A stretch of DNA of 64,000 nucleotides from Cristatella mucedo. Its lineage: Eukaryota > Bryozoa > Phylactolaemata > Cristatellidae. A model generated the notes under the pieces. The model was not told the origin of the DNA. It made no database searches and was given only the letters and a program-made list of their open reading frames with translations. This document shows positions 54,961-64,000 of this stretch, piece after piece. Position numbers and translations under genes: made by a program. Positions within the stretch are counted from its first letter, which is position 1. Each line of letters begins with the position of its first letter. The stretch is taken from contig WPIO01000024.1 of NCBI GenBank assembly GCA_009760855.2, forward strand, positions 5,431,001-5,495,000. Direction: 5' to 3'.

Positions 54961-56200
54961 GACTAAAAAGAAAACCAATAATTTTGATGCCACGAGGTCA
55001 GTTTTATTAATAAATATACATACCTAATTTTTTTTAAATTGCTCTTTAATTTTAGCTTTTGGCCAGTTTAATAAAAAATTGTCTTAAAACCACTAACGCA
55101 CTCAACCGAAATGATACATTGTTTCCCGTTACATTTTTCATATCCTAATAAACTTTGGAGCTTCATTTGGAGTATATTTTTATTTAAAAATGTTCCATTA
55201 GAAACAGTGAAACAGGCTTTTTACTGCTTTTAATTGTAGTCAAAAACAGCAGCTTTACTGTTACTGTTAAGCAGTTACAAAATAGCTTACTTAGAAGCGG
55301 CTTCCAACAGGTGTCGCTGGATTCTATTAATTACGGGCGATGTCTTATCACAGGATGGACGAGGTCATTATCATTCCTTTTGCTTTTGCTTCCTTCCATC
55401 CCCGCTTTGGAGGGTTGCCTGGAGCGACTCTGGAGTGCCTCTGCTGGGTGCTGCTGCAATCGGGATGCAGCCTCCAAACCCCACCACGAACCTCACTTCC
55501 GGGCATCGGGTGGGCGAGCTGCAGTGATGAGGGGCGGGCTACGATTCTTCTCTCAGGACTGTGCTCACTTCCGCCGTGGCGGCACTCGCTGTTATACCCA
55601 ACAGGCCGCATATCCGATGACATGGCAGCATGGCAGCACGGCATCCACTTTGCCTGTTGCCCATCGGCTCTCAGACGAGTTCGGTCAGCCTGCAGGAATG
55701 CCGAAGTGCACGGCTAGCCGATCGGACTGTTCCACCCGATTTCAGCGACAGCAGAGAGCCAGCGAGCGAGCTTGTGCGGCCACAGTCGGCAGCCGAAGTG
55801 CTAGGACCATCACCGGGTGCGACCGGTTAGGGCCAGATCCGGCCGCAGCATCGATCTGCACCTGTCGTAGCCGATGCAGGGGGCAATAATGACTGTAGGC
55901 GCACCTACAGAACCGGCTGCCATTGCGGTTTCTTCTAAAACCTAAAGCTGAAAAAAACTAAAAGTTTTACATCGCAGCCCAGCATATGCTACTTTTGGAC
56001 GTGTCCAGGCTCACGCGAGCGTCCCACTTGCTAGATAGAGGTCCACGTTCCTCGTGTGGTCGGTGACGTCAATACGGCAGACAGCGCCTTAGCTGTTTGA
56101 TTGACTGACATGGAGTGTCGATAAGGCGTTCGTAAAATCGCCGCAGCCGCCATCTGCTGGTGCCTCCTTTTGCCCTATGCAATTACATCAGCTAACATTT
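54961..56200. other. AT-rich flank, then GC-rich ORF-dense block
   Basis: 54961-55290 is AT-rich. 55311-55889 is GC-rich and open in several frames (the longest 192 codons, +). I recognise no domain in any frame and treat the openness as compositional. Confidence 0.3.
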
Positions 56201-56208
56201 AGTCTACC

Positions 56209-56262
56209 GGAAGTACCTAGAATTAAATATAGTTCTCTTCGGGCACGGCATAAAGATACCAT
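56209..56262 (+). mobile_element. Degenerate LINE-B tail
   Basis: gaagtacctagaattaaata and gttctcttcgggcac fit the tail. Confidence 0.4.
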
Positions 56263-56394
56263 GGGTATTATGAGAAACCCAATTGCAAGCTTCACTGTTC
56301 GCTTAGCCAATAATGCCGTAAACATTTCCACAATAGCAGGCCATCTTCTATTACTGCTGCTGGTGCTACTACTACTAATACTATTGTTATAATT

Positions 56395-57720
56395 AATAAT
56401 AATCAAATGCTTGCATACATCTTAAGAAAACTAAATCTGTTTCGCATAATTTCCTAAGAAAACTAAACCTCTTTCTAGATACCTACTATTACTGGACATA
56501 CAGCATATACACCAATTGGTGATAATAAATAAAATGCACGATTGCAGAACCAAATCACATGTAAAAAAATGTTTACATGGACTGAGCTTATGCAGAGAGA
56601 AGCAGGTGGGTTTTACCGTTGCCTTAAATGCAATCACGGTAATAGTGTCTTCAAGTCGACTGGTAGAAAGTTTCAGGCTTTATATACATAGGAGCTAATT
56701 GAAGGATTTGCTATTCGTGACAGTTGGCACAGCTAAAAGATTGAAGTCAGACGTGTATGTTGCACCATGGGAAGCTGGGAAAAAATATTTAAGAGAGGGT
56801 CAGCGGGAGCAAGAGAATAAAGAATAGTAGAAGTGAGTGACCACACTTTTAAGTTGGCGTGCTACTCGATCGAAAGCCAGTGCAGGTGGTAGAGAGCCGG
56901 TGTAACGTAGCATGATTGACGATCACGACGAGTCAGCCGACTTTGAAGTCATCTGTAAGTGTCACAATGAGTCAGAGCAGAAAAGATGCAACGAGAGACT
57001 TCCTGAAGTATAGAATACTGTAAGCAATACACTGGCTGGGTCTAGGTTACGTTCGCGTTTGAATTTTGGCCCACATAACGCATCTAACGTACCCAGACTT
57101 GGATCGCCCGCTATTGTGGTCACATGGTGGCAGTCCCCACGGACCTGAGCAGAGGCTGCAGGATAGATGTTACCTCAGTCAATTGTAAGGGTAAGGCTTC
57201 ATGTTTGGAATTTACAATAGTTTTGTGTATAATTATTTATTATATGATCTATTCATCGCACAATGTAAGAAAGTTAGGTGTCATCCGGTGCAAATATCAG
57301 CAGTACTTGGTGAGAGGGTTTTGATACGACTGCGGGGCCAGAGGGTCATGAAAAGGTCATCCAAAGGAAGCACCATTAGAGCTGAGTTTCATCTGCAGCG
57401 AAGGCCGAGAAAATGAAATGAAATACATGTCTTTCAAATGAAAGCCTAGATTGAGCTTAGCGACGACAACCTAGAGGGAAATTAAAAAATTACCCAAAAT
57501 TTGTATCGCAGAACAGATCTCGGGCATGTCATAATGTAGAGAATGACCGGATTACCGATAAACGTGGATGGCATACATGCTCTGACGTCTCCCACAATGA
57601 TAGTACCTAAAACATTGATATATAGTGCCCGTGATACCTAAGCGAGATGAATTGTTCTCAAGAAGAACTTATGTCTGGGATAAACGGTGTCGAAAAGCCA
57701 TCGGCTCGTTAAATCCAGCT
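56395..57720 (-). mobile_element. Old LINE-B copy
   Basis: Minus strand: a tail with ctaaacctctttctagatac, a 3' UTR, then blocks parallel to 57880-59200 such as ttttgaagtcatctgtaagt and gataaacggtgtcgaaaagc. Heavily diverged. Confidence 0.5.
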
Positions 57721-57879
57721 GAGCTAGCTCGTTGACTTGATCTAAGTCGGAATTCAGCTAAAGGTCATTGTAATTCACAGTAGTGCTTTCTCCAGTTACT
57801 AGCTTTTAGTCTTCACTATCATTAACTTTATAGGTTAACTGCTAAGAATAATGCTTAATTCATTATATCAATTTAGCTA

Positions 57880-59420
57880 GAAACGTGATTGAAGGATGAG
57901 TAACATCGTGCTTGATAAACAACATGAATAACATGGTTAGGGGTGACATGCACTGGGTCAGCATGAAAGTGTAGTTAGTGGCAGCATGCACAGTGTCAGC
58001 ACGCATAAGTAAATCAAGGACGAATCACAGGGACCTTCTAAATGCTGTCCTAAATAGGTGTGCTTTTAAGTTCTTTTAAAATGTGGTCAAGTCAGGGGAC
58101 GTTGTGACGCAAGTTGGGAGGAAGTTCCAGGCTTTGGAAGCATACGAACTAAATGTACGGTCTCCAAAGGATTTGAGGTTTGCACGAGGAATTGCTAAAC
58201 TATTATATTCCGAAAAGCGGCAGTACGATGCCTGGCCTGGTGGGGGAAATGATTGGGAGGAGAGCCACAGAAGAGCCACTGGAGCCACAGAATTAAGTGA
58301 CCTAGAAGTGAGCGATAAAACGTTGAAGTCAATTCGTTGCTTGACTGGTAGCCAGTGCAGGTCGGCGAGAAGTGGTGTGATGTGGCAACTGCGACGCTCA
58401 CGATAGACAAACCTAGCTGCAGAGTTTTGCACCAGCTGTAATCACCCGATCGCACATGCTGGTAGGCCAGTTAGCGGCGAGTTGCAGAAGTCGAGACGGG
58501 ATGTCACAAATGCACGGACCAACTTAGACGTGGTATCGTTATTTAAACAAGCCTGCATTTTAGCAACCTTAGGTATTTGAATGTAGGCAGACTTGATTGT
58601 GGAGCTGATGCGGTCGTCTAACGAAAGGTCACTTTGGAACATGGCACCTAGATTTCGAGCTGATTCTACCGGAGATAAGCTGGCAGAGCCAGTTTTGAAC
58701 ATTAGCCTTTCCAGTTTCTGAATCACACCGGGTTTGCCCATAACTAGTAAGTTAGTTTTATCCTCGTTTAATTTTAGGGAATTTGCTGTCATCCATGTGC
58801 GGATGTCATCAATGCATGCAGCAAGTGAGTTGAGAGAATATGAGGTGTTCGAAGGCTGTGAGGGATTGAAGCAAAGGTACAACTGAGTGTCATCTGCATA
58901 GAAGTGAAAGCCTAGATTGTGCTTGGCAGTCAAGTCAGAAAGAGGGAGAGTTTTAACAGTGAAAAGAACCGGACCTAGCACGGAGTCCTGAGGTACCCCA
59001 TATTTCAGAGGTACCTCGGATGATCTTTGCCCAGTCACGTCAATACTCTGGAGTCTCCCACTGAGATAAGACCTGAACCATTGCAGAGCAGTGCCAGTGA
59101 TGCCCAGGCGAGATGAGAGGCACTCTAGAGGAACTTGGTGATCGATAGTATAAAAAGCTGCCGAAAGACCGATCAAGACAAGCAGAGATATTCTACCCAT
59201 TTCTGCATTCCTAAGGAGGTCGTTCTACACCCTAAACAATATTAATTCTGTGGAGTGATTAGCTCTAAAGCCAGACTGGAACTTAATAGCAATGTTTGAA
59301 GTTTCAATGTATGAACTCAGCTGGTCCGCCACGACACGTGCCAGTGTCCTTGACAGGAATGGTAGAAGGGAGACTGGGTGGTAGTTGCTCAAGTTCTCTT
59401 GTGGTTATGGGAGAATGAGA
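57880..59420 (-). mobile_element. LINE-B, best-preserved copy
   Basis: 3' UTR at 57905-58070, the RT carboxyl region at 58076-58440 and RT at 58442-59200; further 5' RT sequence to about 59420 contains a frameshift. It is 5' truncated and lacks the usual (ATT)n end. Confidence 0.85.
58442..59200 (-). pseudogene. LINE-B reverse transcriptase, inactive
   Basis: A 252-codon frame with non-LTR RT motifs in order: LIGLSAAFYTIDHQVPLECL (motif A), [56 protein letters not shown] (motif C intact) and LKLNEDKTNLLVMGKP, then RLDFCNSPLTGLPACAIG; a frameshift leads to the next segment at 58432-58076 (RFVYRERRSCHITPLLADLH). In motif A the catalytic aspartate of the usual AFDTIDH is tyrosine, which should abolish activity even without the truncation. 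Confidence 0.85.
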
Positions 59421-59489
59421 CGGTGGAGGCCCAAATGAGAAGGAAGTGAGTGAGAGAGAAAAATGCGCTCATATTCATAGCCTCAGATG

Positions 59490-59490
<1 letters not shown>

Positions 59491-59548
<58 letters not shown>

Positions 59549-59549
59549 A
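59491..59549. repeat. (GA)n microsatellite
   Basis: 58 bp GA with one interruption. Confidence 0.95.
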
Positions 59550-59689
59550 CCAGTGAGGTATGGCACAGACGCAGTGTGACACATAGATACTGAGAATTTG
59601 AGCAAAAAATAAAGAAACAGAGTGTGAGAGGGAGAGAAATAATGAATAAAAACTAAGCGGATGGATATTGGAAAATAAAGTAGTTGCAG

Positions 59690-59859
59690 AGAGATAGATA
59701 GACAGACAGATAGATAGAAAATAATAATAATAATAATAATTCACTTGATAAAGCGCCCTCAAAGAACTTAATCTCTCTCTAGGCGCTTTACATTTGCTGT
59801 AAAGTGAAAGAAAAATAGATAGATAGATAGATAGATGGATGGATGGATCGATAGATAGT

Positions 59860-59902
<43 letters not shown>

Positions 59903-59903
59903 G
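59690..59903. repeat. (GATA)n array split by a LINE-B tail
   Basis: GATA/GACA repeats at 59690-59715, a minus-strand LINE-B tail with (TAA)n at 59718-59808, then GATA/GATG repeats at 59813-59902. Confidence 0.85.
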
Positions 59904-61065
59904 TCTCACACATCAGACGGGTCACCTGTGGAGCCCTTAAGTGTCCGTCCTCAGTCCGTTGCTGTTCTCAATTTATACTCAACCTATAGTAAAAGTAATT
60001 AAGGCCCGTGAAATAGGATATCGCTTTTATGATAATGCTATGCCGCTGTAATTGTCATTTAAACCGTCGGAATCTGCTGCAGCAACTGATAAACTGAATG
60101 ATACATGTCAAAATCCGATCCTGGATGTCGGAAAATTCCCTTTAACTAAACGGCAATAAAACTGAATTGATGCTCATTTTACACCCAAAGCATGTGCCTG
60201 AACTAGATGGCTTCTCTCTTGAAATTGCCGGCTCTGTTGTGCGATCATCACTATGTGCTCGGAATTTAGGCGTTATCTTCGACAGCTGGATACATTCGTT
60301 AAGAAGACTGAGTCCACAGCTAGCCATCATGACCAATCCCAATTTAAGATAAGGAGCTGTCTTCCATGGTGGCTTGCAAACAAATTTAACTAGCTTCTTA
60401 GCTCTGTCTCGGCTAAATTATTGTAACTCTCTTTGGGCTGGGCCACAGAAAAAAGCCACTATGACGCTGCAGCTGGCTGTGAATATGAATGCAAGGCTAA
60501 TTTGCAAACCACAGAGGTTTGAACATGCGTAGCCTTTGCTAAGCAAAAGCTAGGATGGCTGTCGTTTGATCAGCGGATACAGATTAAAGTTCTTACGCTG
60601 ACCCACAAGGACCGCCACGGCTATGCTCCTCCATACCTAGCTGACCAGCTGCCCCACTTGAGGTCTCCTCGTGGCCTCAGGTCCTGTACGGACAATAAGC
60701 TAGCTGTTCCATTCCTCCGCTTAAAAACTGTTGGCGACAGAAGCTTTAGTTCTGCAGGTCCAAGACTGTGAAACTGACTTCCACAATTCTTACAAAACGA
60801 CAACTACTCTCCTTCTGCCGACTATGGCACATCTTTTTCAGCGGTCCCCAGCTGCTATTTCCATGCTACTCTCGACCTCAACTGCTCTCCTGACTATGCC
60901 ATGTTTTTCAAATTTCGGTTTGCTGCGTGAGATGAAGTCTGTTGGCTACACGAATGCATACCGAAAGCCACTTAGTCTGCGAGTGTGCTATACAAAACTC
61001 TCCTGCGCAATACCCACACAGTCTTTGTGGCTTTGTGGAGTTTCAGAGTGAGATACACATGCATA
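59903..61065 (+). mobile_element. LINE-A, RT and 3' end, 5' truncated
   Basis: Near-collinear with 45595-46780: acgggtcacctgtggagccc, ttgctgttctcaatttatac, gaaaagccactatgacgctg-type blocks, then the 3' UTR (cctgcgcaatacccacacag). Frameshifted throughout; starts exactly at the end of the GATA array. Confidence 0.8.
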
Positions 61066-61358
61066 CGTGCATACAAACCAACGCTTCCAATGTATCATTC
61101 TGCTCGTGCGCTCGCGCATGTACGTGACTTCTGTCTTACGCGAAAGTCAAAAGCCGGACGCAAAGTCGTCACCAACTCCGACCGCAAGGTCGACAATTGT
61201 TCCGCCACTCCCAGACTCCTTGCATAAGTGCCGCTGCGGCAACGCGTAAATCAAGATGTGTCGAGGCGCAGCTAAGCCGCAGTGCTTGAGGACGTCGACG
61301 GACTCGGGCCGCGCCTTCCAAGTGCTCGAGGCACGTCTCCGCGGCGGGCGTGAAGCGC

Positions 61359-61365
61359 TATATAA
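61359..61365 (+). promoter_or_regulatory. TATA box of the P450 gene
   Basis: TATATAA in a GC-rich setting, 75-81 nt upstream of the P450 ATG. With the usual spacing of about 30 nt, transcription would start near 61390, leaving a 5' leader of about 50 nt. Confidence 0.6.
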
Positions 61366-61439
61366 CGCAAACGACACGCCAAAGACGACACAATTTACCC
61401 GACCCAAACGGCAAACGGCACGGCACTTCGGCAGCGAGC

Positions 61440-62211
61440 ATGTGCATTACGGCGATTCTGATCGGCGTGGCCGTCTTTCTGGCGTGCTGCGTCGTCGTGC
61501 GCGGCCTGTCCAACCCGCTGCGCCGCCTGCCGGGACCGAGCGGCCTGCCGTTCTTCGGGCAGATGGCGAACGTCGACTTCACCGCGTTCCACCTCAAGCT
61601 GGACGAGTGGCGCCGCGCCTACGGGCCGGTCATGCGGTTCACCATGATGGGCCAGCACGTCGTCGTCCTGTCGGGCATCGACGCCGTGCGCGAGGCGCTC
61701 GTCACACGCGGCTCCGACTTCGCCGGTCGCCCGCCCGCTTATCGAGCGCAGCGCGTCCTCTACGGCAAGGACATCGCCTTCCAGGTGACGCACGACTGGC
61801 GTGCGAAGCGACAGCCGCGTCTCCCCGTGCGCCCCCGCAGCGAACAGGCGCGCTCTCTCCTCTCGAGCTTCCATCTTCCGCCTGCGCGCGCCGCCGCCGC
61901 CGCCGCCTTCCTGAGTCTGTCCCGTCGTGACGCGCTGACGTCGTCCGCTCGCTGCGCGCGTCTGCAGAATTTCAGCAGCACAACAGTGGCGCTCAAGCGC
62001 ATGGCCCTGAAAGCGCTGAGGCCGTACGGGGACGGCATGAACCGGCTGGAGGCCATCATGACCGGCGCGCTGACGGAATTGGTCGATGACGTCGGCCGAA
62101 AAGACGGGCAGCCGTTCGACATCGAGAGGGAAACGAACGCTTTCGTGTGCAACGTCATGGCGACCGTGGTAGGTGCCCAATCGGCTGCTCCCGCCGGACG
62201 GCGCTCTCCTC

Positions 62212-62275
<64 letters not shown>

Positions 62276-62428
62276 AAAGAAAAAGAGAGAGAGAGAGTGA
62301 GAAAGAGCGAGAGAGAGAGAAAGAAAAAGAGAGGGAGGCGGAGAGAGAGAGAGAGAGAGAAAGAGCGAGAGAAAGAGAGAGAGAGAGAAAAAGAGAGAGG
62401 GAGGGAAAGAGAGAGGAAGAAAGAGAGA

Positions 62429-62474
<46 letters not shown>

Positions 62475-63632
62475 AAAAGAGAGGGAGGCGGAGAGAGAGA
62501 GACAGAAAGAGAGAAAGAAAGAAACAGGGAGAAAGAGAGAGAGAGGAGAGAGAGAGTGAAAGAGAAAGAGAAAGACAGAGAGAGAAAGAAAGAGAGAGAG
62601 AGAGCGAGAAAGAGAGAGAGAGAGAGAAAGAGAGAGGGAGAAGGAAAGAGAGAGAGAGAGAGACGGAGAGAAAGAGAGAGAAAGAGAGACGGAGAGAGAG
62701 AGGGAGAGAGAGAGCAAGCAGGGCTCGATCGCCGCCACCGCTGCTGGGTCAGTGCACTCTGTCTCTCGGGACGTCGCTTCGGCGGCGACTGGCGCAGCGG
62801 CGGCGTCGGCAGCAGCCGCTCACGCGCGTGCTCGCTCACGCGCGCTGACCGCTGCTGCAGCTGTACGGCGAGAAGCTGGCGCTCGACGATCCGACGCTGC
62901 GGCGCGTGACGGAGATGAATGAGAGCATACTGGCCGTGATCGACCCCATGGCGACCGGCCGCGAGCTGGACGCTCTGCCCTGGCTGCGGCACACGTTCGT
63001 CTCGCGTCGCGGCGTGGCGCTCGTGGAGAAAGCCGAGCGTCTGCGCGGCGATATCATCGAGAAGAAGCTCAAGGAGGCGCAGGTACGCGCGCGCGAGCGA
63101 AGCGTCCAGCCAGCGCTGCCAGGCTACGAGCGGACGGCCGCTTCCCTGCGCCCGCGAGTGCGACGAGGTGCGCTGGCGAGCGAGCGTCCGCTGATCGCTT
63201 GGCGAAATCGTGCGAACGCCGGCGCCGTCTTTAGGAAACGCTCGATCCGTCGCAACCGCGCGGCTGTCTCGACCACTTCCTGCTGACGCAGGCGCAGGAG
63301 CGCGACGAGATGAACAGGCCGGTGTGGGACGACGAGCACCTATCGGCGCTGTGCATGGACTTCATTTCCGCCGGTACGCCCTCAGCAGCAGACGCCGCCG
63401 CTGGAGCAGCGGCCGCCGCTCCGTTTTCTCAGCCGGTTGCCTGGCAACTCTCTCCGGGCGTCGCCACTCCATGCTCCCGATTGCAGGCATGAACACGACC
63501 AACTCTGCCATGGCGGCCATCTACCTGCTGCTCCTGCGTCATCGCGAAGTGCAAGCGAGGCTACAGAGGGAGATCGACTCCGTCGTTGGGCGTGCCCGCG
63601 CGCCCGCTCTGAGCGATATGTGAGCGACAGCT

Positions 63633-63663
<31 letters not shown>

Positions 63664-63884
63664 GAAATTGTGTCTCGCGTTTCATCGTCTCCCCTGCTTT
63701 CGAGAGCCGACGAAGGCACTGGATTCACGGACATCTCGCCATCGTTTGTAGCGGAGCGATGCCGTACGCACAAGCATTCATTTTGGAGGCGCTTCGCTAC
63801 GCGACGGTGCTGCCTATATCGCCGCCGAAGATGACGATCGCCAACACGAGCGTCGGCGGGTACTACATACCTGCCAATACGAGG
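61440..63884 (+). CDS. Cytochrome P450, CYP2 clan, 3'-partial
   Basis: Microsomal heme mono-oxygenase; substrate unknown. Six exons, phases consistent: 61440-61784, 61968-62168, 62861-63082, 63235-63373, 63487-63619 and 63752-63884 (391 residues in the window). It opens with a hydrophobic anchor (about 4-20) and the hinge LRRLPGPSGLPFFGQ. Then come the B-C region (GSDFAGRPPAY, GKDIAFQ), FSSTTVALKRMALKAL resembling the C helix, the CYP2-type block TLDPSQPRGCLDHFLLTQ, the I helix FISAGMNTTN, the K-helix ExxR as EALR, and PKMTIANTSVGGYYIPANTR. The FxxGxRxCxG heme loop must be in exons after 63884. Start choice: this ATG is the first downstream of a TATA box at 61359. Intron 1 (183 nt) is in frame without a stop, but its translation is not P450-like. 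Intron 2 holds a homopurine tract of about 500 bp. The blocks resemble CYP1/CYP2/CYP17 relatives; I cannot name the subfamily. Confidence 0.93.
62213..62714 (+). repeat. About 500-bp homopurine GA tract in P450 intron 2
   Basis: Nearly all A or G on the plus strand with only scattered pyrimidines; it fills most of the 692-nt intron 62169-62860. The long frames seen here on both strands are artefacts of the dinucleotide. Confidence 0.97.
63633..63663. repeat. (CCG)n microsatellite in P450 intron 5
   Basis: About 30 bp of CCG units between exons 5 and 6. Confidence 0.95.
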
Positions 63885-64000
63885 GTGAGTTTTGAGGAGG
63901 GACGCTTTGAGCGAGCGCTGGGCCACAGATTTCGCGCTGCTCCGAGATTTGACGGCGATGGAGCACCAGGAAGATGGTGGCCAATCAAATCGCGGCGCAC

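Noticed and set aside
55311-55889. 192-codon plus ORF
   Set aside because: Three frames and the minus strand are open at once, with no recognisable domain; composition is the simpler explanation.
61785-61967. Treating intron 1 as coding so that exons 1 and 2 are one exon
   Set aside because: The 61 codons have no P450 similarity, and removing them at GTGACG/CTGCAG joins DIAFQ directly to the next conserved block.
62147-62992. Long Arg/Glu and Leu/Ser repeat ORFs on both strands
   Set aside because: They are translations of the GA/CT tract in P450 intron 2, not proteins; the same holds at 23.7, 28.8, 30.4, 31.6 and 54.5 kb.

Overview
The window is nuclear DNA from an invertebrate animal. Genes are split into short exons with GT/AG introns, and introns and intergenic DNA carry degenerate LINEs, tRNA-derived SINEs, a relic hAT transposon and dinucleotide arrays. 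I cannot fix the phylum from sequence alone.

Layout. (1) 1712-19112, + strand: eight 3' exons of a DCAF5 (WDR22) orthologue, a WD40 substrate receptor of the CUL4-DDB1 ubiquitin ligase; its 5' exons lie before the window. All exon phases agree. (2) 22230-26313, - strand: a complete five-exon gene for CCS, the copper chaperone of Cu/Zn superoxide dismutase, convergent with DCAF5. Its two copper-handling ends (MxCxxC and CxC) are intact, but the SOD-like middle domain has lost nearly all the metal-ligand positions. (3) About 26314-27127: a CpG-rich interval between the CCS start and an orphan signal-peptide exon (27128-27196, +), probably a divergent promoter. (4) 27.2-43.6 kb: no gene I can identify; SINEs, LINE ends, microsatellites, a second CpG-rich block near 31 kb with a possible first exon, and two unassigned adjoining ORFs at 39.15-40.07 kb. 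(5) 43.65-61.06 kb: a retrotransposon-dense region with LINE-A and LINE-B reverse-transcriptase relics, nested insertions, and a dead hAT transposase at 52.9-54.96 kb. (6) 61359-63884, + strand: a TATA box and the first six exons of a CYP2-clan cytochrome P450; the heme-binding exon(s) lie beyond the window.

Repeat families, named here for convenience. LINE-A: CR1/L2-like, 3' terminus of the 'gagatacattacatt' type. LINE-B: CR1/L2-like, 3' terminus 'gcgctttatcaag' followed by (ATT)n. SINE1: tRNA-derived, with box A/B-like head. SINE2: tRNA-like head joined to a tail resembling the LINE-B 3' end, which suggests LINE-B machinery mobilised it. The genes belong to unrelated pathways (ubiquitin ligase, copper delivery, oxidative metabolism); I see no sign of a shared functional system.
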